A stretch of 64,000 bases of DNA from Tridacna crocea (Eukaryota > Mollusca > Bivalvia > Cardiida > Cardiidae), in assembly GCA_943736015.1 (NCBI GenBank), contig OX031058.1, positions 1,255,001-1,319,000 of the forward strand, in the 5' to 3' direction. Position 1 is the first letter of the stretch; each line of letters starts with the position of its first letter. Positions 1 through 33,675 of this stretch are shown piece after piece. The notes under the pieces were generated by a model. It ran no database searches and had not been told where the DNA came from. It saw only the letters and a list, made by a program, of their open reading frames with translations. Made by a program: the position numbers and the translations under genes.

Positions 1-22703
<22,703 letters not shown>

Positions 22704-22727
22704 CTTTGCCAATCACTGTGATATTGC

Positions 22728-23087
22728 CTGAAAATAAACAAGAGGAGCATGACAGTACTGTAATGCTAACCTGAATAAGCAAGACTTAAGAGTTTAGTAT
22801 GGAGGACAAAAAGTCCCTTTCCTATGCTTTCTCTATACTTATTTAGTTACTTTTACCCGAGCTATAAATTTATCATTTGAAATGAAATTGCAATTTCATG
22901 ATCAGATTGGTGATTACAGGGTTTTTCCATTATGTAAATGTGTTTCGACTATTTTTAGACAAATTGTCCTTAATTCTTTTCGCACTGCACAAATACATTG
23001 AACATTTACCACATAATTTTATAAATAAAATGAGCAATCACGATTCTTGAAAGAGGCAGTGCTGAACAAATAGATCAAAGTTTTTAC
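22728..23087. other. SEL1L upstream stretch, no feature beyond an acceptor
   Basis: The strong acceptor TTATTTTCAG (minus strand, 22,728-22,737) suggests a non-coding 5' exon further right. Otherwise AT-rich with nothing recognised. Confidence 0.4.
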
Positions 23088-23319
23088 TTAACCCATTACC
23101 ACACAATCCCTACTTTTGACGACCTTGAGATAGAAGCCTTTAGAAAACATTGTGGGAAAAGGAGAAAATGCAGGTAACCAGCATTTTCTCCTTTTCCTGC
23201 AATGTTTTCTACCCTTCACAAAACAAATTTCAAATTTTGAGTCACTTTTATTTGTCATCTTGCTGCAAATGCTTTCAATTTGGACAAGCCTTAAATATTG
23301 TTGTTTGGTAATGAGTTTA
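23088..23319 (+). mobile_element. Family A MITE upstream of SEL1L
   Basis: Starts TTAACCCATTACCACACAAT; the right end TTTAG is a decayed TTAA. Confidence 0.8.
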
Positions 23320-24390
23320 GGCTTTCCTACCCTGAAGATTCTGGTCAAAATTTGCATAAAAATATTTTTTGTTGTTGTTCCATTTTTGAGAATTTATGGT
23401 GACTCAATAATTCTAAACACTTTTTACCACCTAGAATTTCTTAAATGTCTATCTTAAAAGTTTCTGTTCATACCTCTATTACTTTTTTAAAAAGGGAGGT
23501 AATAATGAAATCCCTTTGAATAGAGAATATAGTGATTTTGAAATTTTGAGTTATCAATACCTTCAAGTAAGGCCCAGTGTGAAACGATCACTTTTGAATC
23601 ATTTGAATGACAAAACGTGTATATCGATCATAAATCAATTTATGTCACTAAATGCTCAGAAATGGCACAGAGCTCCTGCTGAGCTTCACATTTGGTGCCA
23701 TAATTTTTAAATGTGGAACAAGAAAATGCTGATTGGCAAAATGACTAATGCGGTATTTCTCATGTCAGAGTGCCGTATATCTTGATACAGGTCCCACTTG
23801 CTGCAATATATGGTTGCATTCAGGGCTTCCCCTGCAAGTTTTAATTTTTGCGCCATCAAATTCACCACTTCATAAAAATTGGGGCCAGTAGGAGCCAACT
23901 AAAGCAGCCACATAGTGCTTTAGATACTTCAGTTTATTGGCCAATGCTAAAGCTTCTAAATACATTGCTTAATAGTACTGTACAAGCTTACTTATATTTC
24001 TTTTTCCCCCAATGGTTTCAAGGCTTTGAGCTGCAGGGACATAGAATTTGTATTTTAAAAGTAATACAGCTCCTTAATTCTATGACTGCCAATCTGTTAG
24101 AATTCCGTCAGTTTTTAAGAAATTTGGGAAGAAATTTGGGATTGTGTGGTGAAGGGTTACAACACCATTTCTTTTATCCTGAAAATACTAATTTTATTTT
24201 TTAAAAGGTCCTTTTATTCTGGTCTTTTCTCTCAGTATGAGTGTCCTATATAGTAACTTGTTCCTGTGCTGTCACTAAGACAAAGTGGTCTATAAAATAT
24301 AATCTCCCCCCCCCCCCATCATTCAGCATTTCCACATCATCATAAAATCATCCGTGGTTTTCCTCATTATAAGACATATTTTAGCACCTA

Positions 24391-24535
24391 CTTTAGAGTT
24401 TATACATATATTTGTGTAAACTTGCTGTTTTAAGTCATCATCAAAGCTAAAGACAGTCTGAAATGCTTTTGATCGGACACAGTCAAACTGGCATGTTGTT
24501 GTGTCATGGGTTTTCACGCTTTTTCGACGATCCAT
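24391..24535 (-). CDS. Candidate first exon or uORF upstream of SEL1L (unrecognised)
   Basis: An ATG at 24,535 opens a 48-codon frame (MDRRKSVKTH start, CINSK end) that stops exactly at a good donor, AAA|GTAGGT. No family is recognised. It lies beside the promoter-like stretch and 1.7 kb upstream of SEL1L. If spliced to the acceptor at 22,728 it would read four more codons and stop at the TGA 10 bases before the SEL1L ATG, which would make it an upstream ORF in the SEL1L leader rather than a gene. That splice is inference. Confidence 0.35.
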
Positions 24536-24779
24536 TTTTTCATATCAGTTAATTTTCAGAAATTGTTTTCGGCATTATTGTGCAAAAAATTTAAAATTTT
24601 CAGTATATGTAGCAATTTGATCCAAAATCTGTCATTTTTTACGCTAGATAAGCAGATCAATACCATTATCATGTTTTTCATTAACAACATCGATAAAAAC
24701 ACGCTATAAATTTCTAGCCAGTGAAAGGATGTAGACCAGGTAACCAGGTAAGGCATACTGAAGACGTGGCTTTACAAAT

Positions 24780-24900
24780 TGTGGGCGGCGACTAAATCTT
24801 GTATCTGATAACAGGGTCCGAAAGTCTCGTCACGTGACCGCAAGAGCTCATCACTTCCGGGATCCACCGTAAATTTATCGCCTTTTCATCACAGTATGTT
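24780..24900. promoter_or_regulatory. Promoter-like stretch, possibly bidirectional
   Basis: This stretch is locally richer in CpG than its AT-rich surroundings. It contains the palindrome GTCACGTGAC (an extended E-box of the USF/TFE type) at about 24,829 and the ETS-like CTTCCGG at about 24,853. It sits between a minus-strand candidate exon with its ATG at 24,535 and a plus-strand candidate exon with its ATG at 24,925, and upstream of SEL1L. Promoter activity is inference. Confidence 0.4.
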
Positions 24901-24924
24901 GAGAGATACACGAAGCAATTACGA

Positions 24925-25038
24925 ATGATGAAGTATGATTTAAAAAGTCCGAGCGATTTGAAAATTTCGGTAGTCGATCAGAGAACGATATGTGACTATG
25001 AATACGCCACAGTAAAGAAGAGATCGTGTTTAGCGCAG
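24925..25038 (+). CDS. Candidate first coding exon of an unrecognised plus-strand gene
   Basis: ATG ATG opens 38 codons (MMKYDLKSPSDLKISVVDQR start, KKRSCLAQ end) ending exactly at the strong donor CAG|GTAAAC. Composition is coding-like: mixed hydrophobic and charged residues, no low complexity. I do not recognise the family. The expected downstream exons are not found; the LINE and transposon block starts about 250 bases later and may sit in its first intron. Confidence 0.4.
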
Positions 25039-25303
25039 GTAAACAGGTTGATGGTTCAACCTACTTTCGGTTTCGTATTCAATAGAATCATGCTTTTTTG
25101 ACAGAGTTAAATCAAAAAAGGTGAATCACGTTTCTTTCACAAAACTACAGCTGTGTGAAGGCATAAAATGAAAGCAAAAGTACGACACAAGACGTTTTAA
25201 AGCAGATATTTATAGATCTATTTGTAATCCGCAATTTGCCGAGGGCGATCGTGCAGCGAGATCTACGTTGAGCCACTGTTAATTTCAGCCTTGTTTACCT
25301 TGT

Positions 25304-27620
25304 TTACCTTGTTGAGGGATCTTCAATTAGACGTGAGCCTCTCTGATCCTTCTGTACATATATAAGTATTGTCCTCTTCCGGTTCAAATACAACGGTGAA
25401 AATTTAAAGTGTACATTTCTCCAATGTTTATTTAAGAGTGACTTAAAACTATTTACACTTCTGGCCGAGACAACTTCGACTGGCAAACTGTTCCATGTTT
25501 CCACAACTCTCTGTGAAAATGACTTCAATCTATAGTTTGTTCTACATTGCCTTTTAAAAAATTTTTATAATCGTGTCCTCTTGTTTTGCTCGTGTTGAAA
25601 GAAAAAATACTGTTTTTATCCACTTTATCTATTTCGTGTATTATTTTGAATGTTTCTATCATGTCAGCTCTCCGCCTCCTGTATTCCAATGTGGGAAGAC
25701 CTAATTTTCGCAATCTTTCAGAATAAGCAAAATCTTTGATTTTTTTTACCAATTTGGTTGCTCTTCGTTGAACTTTTTCGATTTCTAGAGCTTCTTTTTT
25801 TAATAAAACTGTCCATACTGTAGAGCAATATTCTAAGTGTGGTCTCACAAGAGATTTGTACAAACATAGTAACATTTCAGAGTCAATATTTAAAAAAGTT
25901 CTTTTTATTAATCCAAGCATTTTGTTTGCTTTTAATATTTGTGTATTAATATGTTTCTGGAATTTTAACTTGTCATCTATAATGACACCTAAGTCTTTTT
26001 CTTCTGTTTCTTTATTGATCCTGACATTTTCCATGTAATATACTGTATCCGTTGGTTTTCCAAATTGCACATGTTTACATTTAGCTTTATTGAATTTTAA
26101 TAACCATGACTTGGACCAGCATTCTAGTCTGTTCAAATCTTCTTGTAGTTTGCAGCGATCCCCCGGAGTGTTTATACAAGAATATATTTTAGTGTCATCC
26201 GCAAATAATTTTACCGTACTGGTAATAGCATCCGGCAGGTTGTTAATATATATCGCAAACAGGATTGGTCCAAGAACACTACCTTGAGGGATACCGCTTA
26301 AGACAGGTGTCAGTTTAGATTCTTGTCCATTCAAAACTACCTTCTGAGTACGGCCAGACAAATAATTTTAATCCACATTAATAGATTTCCTGTTATTCCA
26401 TATCCCTTTAATTTTATTAATAACCTTTTATGAGGTACAGTGTCAAAAGCTTTCTGAAAATCTAAATAGACTGCATCAACACATTTTTTGTTATCTATGT
26501 ATTCAGTTAGGTCATTTAATACTTCAATCAATTGAGTCGCGCATGATCTCCCTTTCCTGAATCCATGTTGCTGGTTACTAAATAATTCATTTTCTTCCAT
26601 GTGTTCCAATATTTTGTCTCTTATTTTAGTTTCCATAACTTTGCCAATTATCGAGGTTAAACTAATAGGTCTATAATTTGCTACATCTGTTTTTGATCCC
26701 TTTTTATGGAGTGCAGTAACATTCGCTATCTTCCATGCTGTTGGTACTTCCCCCAGTTCTATTGACTTATTAAAGATAATTGTAAGGGGTTTAGATAACG
26801 TTAGAGCAGTTTCTTTGACAAATTTAGGGTGTAGTTGATCAGCTCCTGGTGTTTTAGTTTCTTTGATTTTTATCAGGTTCTTTTTAATCCATTCCTCGTC
26901 ATATTTAACAGTATTCAATTTTTTATCAGTCCTGATTCCAAAATTAGGGAAAGTATTTGTGTCTTCTTGAATAAAAACATTACTAAAAAAAGTATTAAGC
27001 ATTTCAGCTTTTTCTTTATCATCTGTTATAGGCTGTTTGTCTTTGTTGATTAAACATTGCAGACTACTTTTTACTTTAGTTCTTGCTTGAACATACTTCC
27101 AAAAAAGTTTATTGTCTTGTTTCATTTCAAGTGCAATTGATCTTTCGTATTTCTTTTTTGCTTCTCTAACCATCCTGTTGGATACATCATTTGCTTTAAT
27201 GTAATTCTCTTTAGTGGTTGGATTATTGCAGTATTTGTATTTTTTCCACATGGTCCTTTTCTTTCTAACAGCTGCCAAAGTTGTCTTATCCATCCAGGGA
27301 GTGTCAAAGATTTTACGGTCTTGTTTGCACACTGGTATATGCTTCTCTATAATTTTAAATATTTTGTCGGCAAAACAATTCCACAAATCATTAACACTAC
27401 CTTGATCCAGACTTGCTTCCCAGTCTATTTGTCCTATATCATGATTAACGTTATTGTAATTTCCTTTAAAAAATGCATATTTTTGCACTGTGGGTAAAAC
27501 TTTATGCTTACCATAGATAAAATTAAAAGTTAATGTTTCATGATCACTATTTCCCAGTGGTGCTCCGTGTTCTAGCTCATCCACCATTTCATATTCATTA
27601 GTAAATATAAGATCCAGTAT
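25304..27620 (-). pseudogene. LINE ORF2, end of endonuclease and reverse transcriptase
   Basis: Continues with LDLIFTN and GNSDHETL (endonuclease His), then RT motifs: ALHKKGSK..NYRPISLTS, QHGFRKGRSC, VYLDFQKAFDTVPH, GIPQGSVLGPILF and the catalytic LFADDTKIY box. The frame shifts at about 26,369 (one A short in MWIK/N) and at about 25,560 (one T short in a T run before QCRTNYRLKSFSQRVV). Both sit in homopolymers, so sequencing error remains possible. The last stop is at 25,304. Confidence 0.9.
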
Positions 27621-27748
27621 CACGGGGGTAATACCAAAATCGCTATTTCTGCTGTCGACCGAGCTGGTACTGCGTAAAGCTGCTGTCGACCGAGGAATAC
27701 GGTTTTCGACCGAGCAGTACGGCTGTCGACAGGGGGACAAGGTGATTT
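27621..27748 (+). repeat. Left TIR of the 5.4-kb transposon
   Basis: Reads CACGGGGGTAATACC onward and includes three GTCGAC or TCGACCGAG units. It pairs with 32,902-33,029. Confidence 0.9.
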
Positions 27749-28059
27749 AAATACGCTATAAGTGTGTAATTTTACTGTATGTTTCTATATTTTTGGGTTC
27801 AAACAGTTTCTGAAATATTTTGCTATTGTTTTAAGTGTTTTGGAAGTTTGGCTAATATCCTGTTTTAACACTGAGCGCAGTTAATCGTGAAAATATGTAA
27901 AATAAGTATTTCCGGGGAAATGCGTGATTCTTATTCAGTGTCATGGCAAATCGAAGGCGGTACAATGCAGATATATCATAAGTATACATGATTACCTTTT
28001 ATTTGTGTGTGTGCATGCGCTTATATGCATCTATGGCACCTTTTATGTTTTCGCTGATA

Positions 28060-28130
28060 CTGCTGTCGATGATCTGAAAGTTTACCGGGTACGGTTGTCG
28101 ACGTTACTGGATACGGCTGTCGATGATTGA
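28060..28130 (+). repeat. Subterminal repeats, left side
   Basis: Three spaced copies of a TACGGYTGTCGA-type unit, at about 28,059, 28,091 and 28,108, oriented inward. They mirror the right-side cluster and may be transposase-binding sites; that role is inference. Confidence 0.6.
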
Positions 28131-28911
28131 TCGAGAGTGCAACCGACAGATTTTTCTGGGAAATAACCAGTTAAACAATAAAATTTCTGTTACATTCTTC
28201 GTCAGTCATTGTGTCCTTCGAAAGGGTTACAGTTTGTTGATTCAGATGTCAGTCTAGACGATTGTGTCGCTACTAGTGCTATGATTCATTTATATAGGGC
28301 TGATTTCAACGAATGAAATGGATGTATACATGCAGTTTGTACGTCCTGATAAATGCAAAACACCGTTGTGTATCCATACTTTTTGGCACAAGCATTTACT
28401 CATGGGTAAAAAGCAAGTCCTGTGGTTTGTACACTCTTCAAGAACATGCAATTAAGCAGATAGCAATGTTTAGTGTTTGGTGCGGACCGTTTAGTTCGAC
28501 AATTTGGACCAACAGCTTGTAAGGAATTATTAACTCTGCAGTTATTGTGTGCGAAATCAGGTTTACATGTGAGCTGTGATGTAGGAAAATAGCAGTTATT
28601 GCATATGCGTACAGCAAAGGTTTAGGCGATCCTGCGCACCCCCGCAGTCTCTTTCTCTAATGGAATCAGATCATCATACAACATACGGGAGTAGCCAAAC
28701 TTTCCATTTTCTGGATTTAGAGTTTTTTACGAAATTGTAGGGCCTGTGACGGATGCCTTGAGCACGCATGTTCAATGACTTCGTGATGGGCAGTGCACTT
28801 ATACGAATAGTAGCAGCATATGTATTCAAGCATTTCGACGTTACACCAAAATGCGTCACTGTAAGTCCAGGAATTGGCCCAACTAGTATACATTAACCTG
28901 AAAATACACAT

Positions 28912-29262
28912 ATACACGTATAACACAAAATAAAAGGATTTGAGAAAAATTATTTGTTGAGAAAATGCAAGTGTTTGCCTTTCACAAATCATAGCAGTAT
29001 GCAGAAGTCAGATGTCAGAAGCATGATATACGATGGATATCCTTGCAAGTAGGATATTATGCCATGGCTCTGTTACCATAGCAACCAAAATGCTGTTTTC
29101 TGTTCACTTAAAACTTTCAAAGAGAATATTTGCTATGGTATCCATCGTATACCATGCTTCTGATACTAAAATCCTGCATACCGCTATGATTTTGTAAAAG
29201 GCAAACACTTGCATTTTCTCAAACAAATAATTTTTCTCAAATCGGTGTTATATGTGTCAAAT
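28912..29262. repeat. Foldback element inside the transposon
   Basis: Two arms of about 130 bases, 28,912-29,045 and 29,134-29,262, are inverted copies. Both include GAGAAAATGCAAGTGTTTGC and ATACGATGGATA. The roughly 88-base loop holds CCATGGCTCTGTTACCATAG. Confidence 0.75.
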
Positions 29263-29843
29263 CAGTAAAAAATTTGAACTTAGAATGATCTTGGAACATG
29301 AAGAATGGTCTTGGAAAGAGAAACATTTTGACGTAAATTCCATGTAATCCGTCCAAATTTATAAGGAAATTATAGAGGTCTAAAATTCTGTTGTGTGAGT
29401 CCAAAATGAGACTGTAAGCTGATCATTACATATGAAATCGTTATCTTAATTAACATACCTATGCAATTTAATGCTGTGTGACATGGTGTCAGAAGATGCA
29501 TTTATTCGAAATATATACCTTTGTATCTTTTCTTATTTCTGATCCAAACATAGATTTTAAGGTTTCTTTGAAACCGCCTCGGTGAGGCGGTTCTAATGAT
29601 CAACCAAAACCTATGTTTTAAACAAAAATAAGAAAAATAGCCCATACCCCTGCAAACCCCACTTTTCACTTTATAAAGTGGGGTTCACAGGGGTTTGAAC
29701 TGCACGGGATTGTTAAAGTAATGAATAGTCACTTTGAAGCAAATACGCTCAAAGTTGAAGGCATATAGAAAAATTCCCAGATAATGGACAAAATGCAATC
29801 TTTGCATTCAGTGCAATTGAATTTTTTTCTTATTGATAAGAAA

Positions 29844-29872
29844 ATTATGCCAAACACACTTTGTTGTAGAAG
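29844..29872 (+). repeat. Internal 29-bp direct repeat, copy 1
   Basis: The sequence beginning ATTATGCCAAACACACTTTG recurs without mismatch at 32,638-32,666. The copies are 2.8 kb apart within the transposon. Confidence 0.85.
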
Positions 29873-30633
29873 AGTATTTGCACATGTTTGCAGCCCTATT
29901 CCTTTATCAAAGTACTGAAAATACTGACAGACTGGCGAATTTGGAACTAGTGTGTGGCTATGGTAAATGTAAATCTTTGTTGATTTATACCAGACTTAAG
30001 AAATATTGTCATATTTGGTTTCTGGGTCCGTTCCAGGTCCATCGGTTCAATCTGGTTATTAATCCAAGTTGGTTCAATTCAAATGCAGTTCAATCCATTG
30101 ACTTTACCCGACGCTCTTGACTATTTTCTTCTCTAGGAAATATTACGATAAACTTCGATTTGTTAACTTTCAATTTAAAACAGGTTTTTTTGTTGAGATG
30201 AAATCTCCTGCCTAAAAGGACATCTCCAGATAGAAAGAAATAAGAGGTAAATTGTGTTTTGCATGTACACCTTGCCTTTTAGTTATTTCCATAGCATAGC
30301 ATTTGAAAAGATAAGACAAATATGATGCGGCCTATAAACAAAATTAATACGAAGTTTCATAAAATTTTGTTCAATAGTTAAAAAGATATCAGTCCGTAAT
30401 GGAAACATATATCAAGCCCCACCCCCTTTTCCGATGACACGGCATCAAATGAAAAAATGAAGAAGGAATCTTTATCGGTGGACTATCGTAAGGAATACAT
30501 TAAGGATGTTTCACCAATTTTCATCAAGGATTTTAAAAGATGTCTGTCTGGACAGAGGAGCAGACAGACAGTGTGGAACAAGATCAGGCTACACAGTCTG
30601 TGCAATCTGATCTTGGATCTAAACTATAATGTT

Positions 30634-30758
30634 ATTAATCAAGTGATTTCGTATTGGCCCAGTTACAGGTCCGAGGTCAGCCGTATTGGCCCGAGGCCGA
30701 GGATCAATACGGCTGACCGAGGACCTGTAACTGGGCAATACGAAATCACTTGATTAAT
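30634..30758. repeat. 125-bp near-perfect palindrome
   Basis: Arms of about 55 bases starting ATTAATCAAGTGATTTCGTA and ending with its complement, with a GGCCCGAGGCCGAGG-type centre. Differences between arms are one or two short indels. It is bounded by AT-rich sequence with no clear duplication. Confidence 0.85.
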
Positions 30759-31288
30759 GACAATTTTATTAATTAACCCTTTTACGACCCTGAAAAAGAA
30801 GCCTTCTGAAAAGATTGTGAGAAAAGGAGAAAATGCTGGAAACCAGTATTTTCTCCTTTTTCCCACAATGTTTTCTACACTGCTGGAAACAAATACCAAT
30901 TTTTGGGTTACGTTTACTTTGCCGCCTCTTTGAACGTGATTGGCTAAAAGTAAGCGCAGACGCTCACGCAAGTGAACTTTTGGCCAATCACATTCAAGGA
31001 TTTCTGTATTGGTCGCGGGTCATCAATATTGATACGAGGTCAACTGTATTGATCAGAGGCCAAGTCGTATTAAGCCTGGGTCACGACATGTGTACTATAC
31101 GAAGTCAGAAATGTGACTGGTATCTCGTGGACCGGTTTCCATGTATAACTTCTATATATCCAATAGTTAATTAATAATAACCGATAATGGGATATTTTTC
31201 TTTTACAAAAATATACACATCCGCCAGAATGTTTTATTTAACCTTTTTTTTTAAGCAGGTTGAGGAATAACTTGGATTATACAGTTAA

Positions 31289-31510
31289 TTAACCCATTAC
31301 CACAAAAATTTTAGATCTATCCAAATTGAAAGCATTTGGAGATGACAATTTCAAAGTGGCTCAAATGGTGCAATTTTGCTTTGATAGGAAAAAAAACCTG
31401 GGAAAAGGAGAAAATGCTGGTTACCAGCATTTTCTCCTTTTCCAACAATGATTTCAAAAGGCTTCTTCCTCACGGGCGTTAAAAGTTGTTGTTGTGTGGT
31501 AAAGGGTTAA
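31289..31510 (-). mobile_element. Family A MITE inside the 5.4-kb transposon
   Basis: TTAA ends. Part of the left core arm is deleted (AAAAAACCTGGGAAAAGG). Confidence 0.8.
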
Positions 31511-31536
31511 CAGCAACGGATGCAATAGTCAACTAT

Positions 31537-31765
31537 TTAACTCTTTACAAAACCAAACATTTTACGGCCCTCCACATTAAAAGCTGTTCCAGACAATAAA
31601 GTTAAATGTGATTAAATTGATGAAAACATTCTAAAAGGGTTGAAAAAACACGAGAAAAGGGGAAAATGCTTGTATCTAGTATTTCCTATTTCTTTTCCCG
31701 CAATGTTTTCAAAGGGCTTCTTCCCCACTAATGTGAAAACTTGGGATTGTGTGGTAAAAGGTTAA
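31537..31765 (-). mobile_element. Family A MITE inside the 5.4-kb transposon, diverged
   Basis: TTAA at both ends, 26 bases after the previous copy; the core is partly decayed. Confidence 0.7.
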
Positions 31766-32523
31766 TATACAAGACGTTAAACAACAGTTTAACATATCAC
31801 TTTCGCATTCAAAATGATCTAAATAAGGAATGACTGGAGGAATGAGAAATGTTCCCTGGCCAGTTAGGGTTTGTGTAGCTGGGATTTGCTACAAGTCACC
31901 TGGAGGTATTACTTTTAGATCCATTCATACTTTTATGTACTCGGGTAGGAATCAGTGATATGAGCCTGATTTGCATATAGGTCACTTACTTTACATATAA
32001 GCAAGCATCATGTACCATATCAATGACATCTTGTACAATCTACTGCTTTGAAAGTGGACAAGTTCAAATTGGGATGGTAGAGACTCTGCGCTTGAAGTCA
32101 AAGTTGTCGTAATGACTGAATTAAGATTCTTAACAGTAAGGAGTATTTTTTGTGAGGCAGTATTTTGAAACTGTGGGGTTTTTTGTTTACATTGAGTCTG
32201 ACTCAATCTGGATGCCTATAGACTAGCTTTGCTAGTCTAAAATCATATTTTGCAGTTTTATTCTTAATCTGATTTGACCTTTACATGTTTAAGTATTTAC
32301 ATCTGTGACTAGCCTTGTAGTCTGTTGTGTGAACTATATACGGGCGAGTTAAGTGTGGGGTCATTCTTGGCGACTGTTGCGACTTTTAAGACACCAGTCC
32401 GCACAAACATACAATTTTCTTCATGGCTCCCAGTGAAATCTGCCTTATAGTGGAGATTTCAGTAATAGTCATAGAATAAATCATGTATTTTAACACAGGT
32501 ACATGAAATGTAGTTTTCATATT

Positions 32524-32602
32524 TTGTCGACAGCCGTATCATTCAGACAACGAAACCATCGACAGCCGTATCACTGGTAATCGACAGCCGTATCCTGATA
32601 TT
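32524..32602 (-). repeat. Subterminal repeats, right side
   Basis: Three copies of (A/G)TCGACAGCCGTATC at about 32,527, 32,559 and 32,580, in the orientation opposite to the left cluster. Confidence 0.65.
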
Positions 32603-32637
32603 TTTCAAAGGTCCATAAAATCTTCCAGAGTGCATGA

Positions 32638-32666
32638 ATTATGCCAAACACACTTTGTTGTAGAAG
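32638..32666 (+). repeat. Internal 29-bp direct repeat, copy 2
   Basis: Exact match to 29,844-29,872, lying just inside the right-side subterminal repeats. Confidence 0.85.
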
Positions 32667-32901
32667 CGTAAATGATACACGAAATATATAAGGCGTTTTG
32701 TTGCTTTCGTACCTTTTATAATGCATTAGATTAATGATATTCTATGTAAATTGATTTTTTTCGAAAGAATGGGTATTTTATAGTGTTTTTCAGCGTCACA
32801 ACTCTCTATAAGTGAACAGACAAATAACACGTTGTCTGTTTAAAAGATTGATAGCGTTTGTAAATGTTAATACTTACGTTTTTGCTTCTCCAAGGGCATC
32901 A

Positions 32902-33029
32902 AAGTCACCTTGTCCCCCTATCGACAGCCGTACTGCTCGGTCGAAAACCGTATTCCTCGGTCGACAGCAGCTTTACGCAGTACCAGCTCGGTCGACAGCA
33001 GAAATAGCGATTATGGTATTACCCCCGTG
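32902..33029 (-). repeat. Right TIR of the 5.4-kb transposon
   Basis: Inverted complement of the left TIR, differing at about three sites (one in the outer 20 bases, one in the GTCGA(C/T)AGGGGG segment, one near the inner edge). Confidence 0.9.
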
Positions 33030-33642
33030 GTATACTTGGACTATCATCACCTCTGTATCTAGTAGCCTTATTTACATGCTGGAACAAGAAAGAGTCTTCG
33101 ACTAAACTAAGAAATTTAGTAGCCATATGATTAATACCGGATTTTGTTGAATTAGATTCCCAATCTATTTCTTTATAATTGAAGTCCCCCATATGTAGAA
33201 TATATTTATATTTTATATTTTCAATCGATTCAGTCATGATAATTTTTTCTAGTTCCTTTAAACTGTTATCACAAATTGAATTCGGACTTCTGTAAGTACA
33301 TGACACAAGTAGGTACTCCTTACCACATTTCAAGCCCACACTTACATGCTCTATAAATTTCAGGTCATCTCTATTGATTTTAAAAGCATCAAGATTATTC
33401 TTGATGTATATTATACATCCTCTCTTGGTAAAAACCATTCCAGACGGGGTAAATGTGCTATAACCCGGAACAGCCCACTCTGTCGAATTATAGTCTAGAT
33501 CAGTGTTGTATTTTGGAAATATCTCTGTAATTGCCATGATATCATATGTATAGTCGTGTATCATAGATTGAAGTTCGTCTCGTTTATTCAACAGACTATC
33601 CGCATTAGTATACATAATTCTAAGCTTATCTACATTTATCAT
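33030..33642 (-). pseudogene. LINE ORF2, endonuclease part (upstream of the insertion)
   Basis: Starts at the ATG at 33,642 (KLRIMYTNADSLLNKRDEL). Endonuclease landmarks in order: ITE (catalytic Glu), YRSPNS, GDFN, and ATRYRGDDSPSI where the transposon cuts in. The missing end of the domain (LDLIFTN, GNSDHETL) is found on the other side of the transposon. Confidence 0.88.
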
Positions 33643-33675
33643 GTTATTTACATAGTTAAAAATAAAACCGTGTTC

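Larger units (their letters stand above)
27621..33029. mobile_element. 5,409-bp DNA transposon with 128-bp TIRs and GTAT duplication
   Basis: The element starts CACGGGGGTAATACC and ends in its inverted complement; the terminal 128 bases match with about three differences. GTAT flanks both sides (27,617-27,620 and 33,030-33,033). CAC termini with a 4-bp duplication fit the Chapaev branch of the CMC superfamily, but that assignment is tentative. No transposase-like frame is present inside, so it is non-autonomous. It contains nested MITEs, foldback repeats and subterminal GTCGACAGCCGTAT-type repeats. Confidence 0.85.

Noticed and set aside
22704-22712. SEL1L start at the TTG at 22,712
   Set aside because: TTG is not a plausible eukaryotic start here, and the ATG three codons later begins a good signal peptide.
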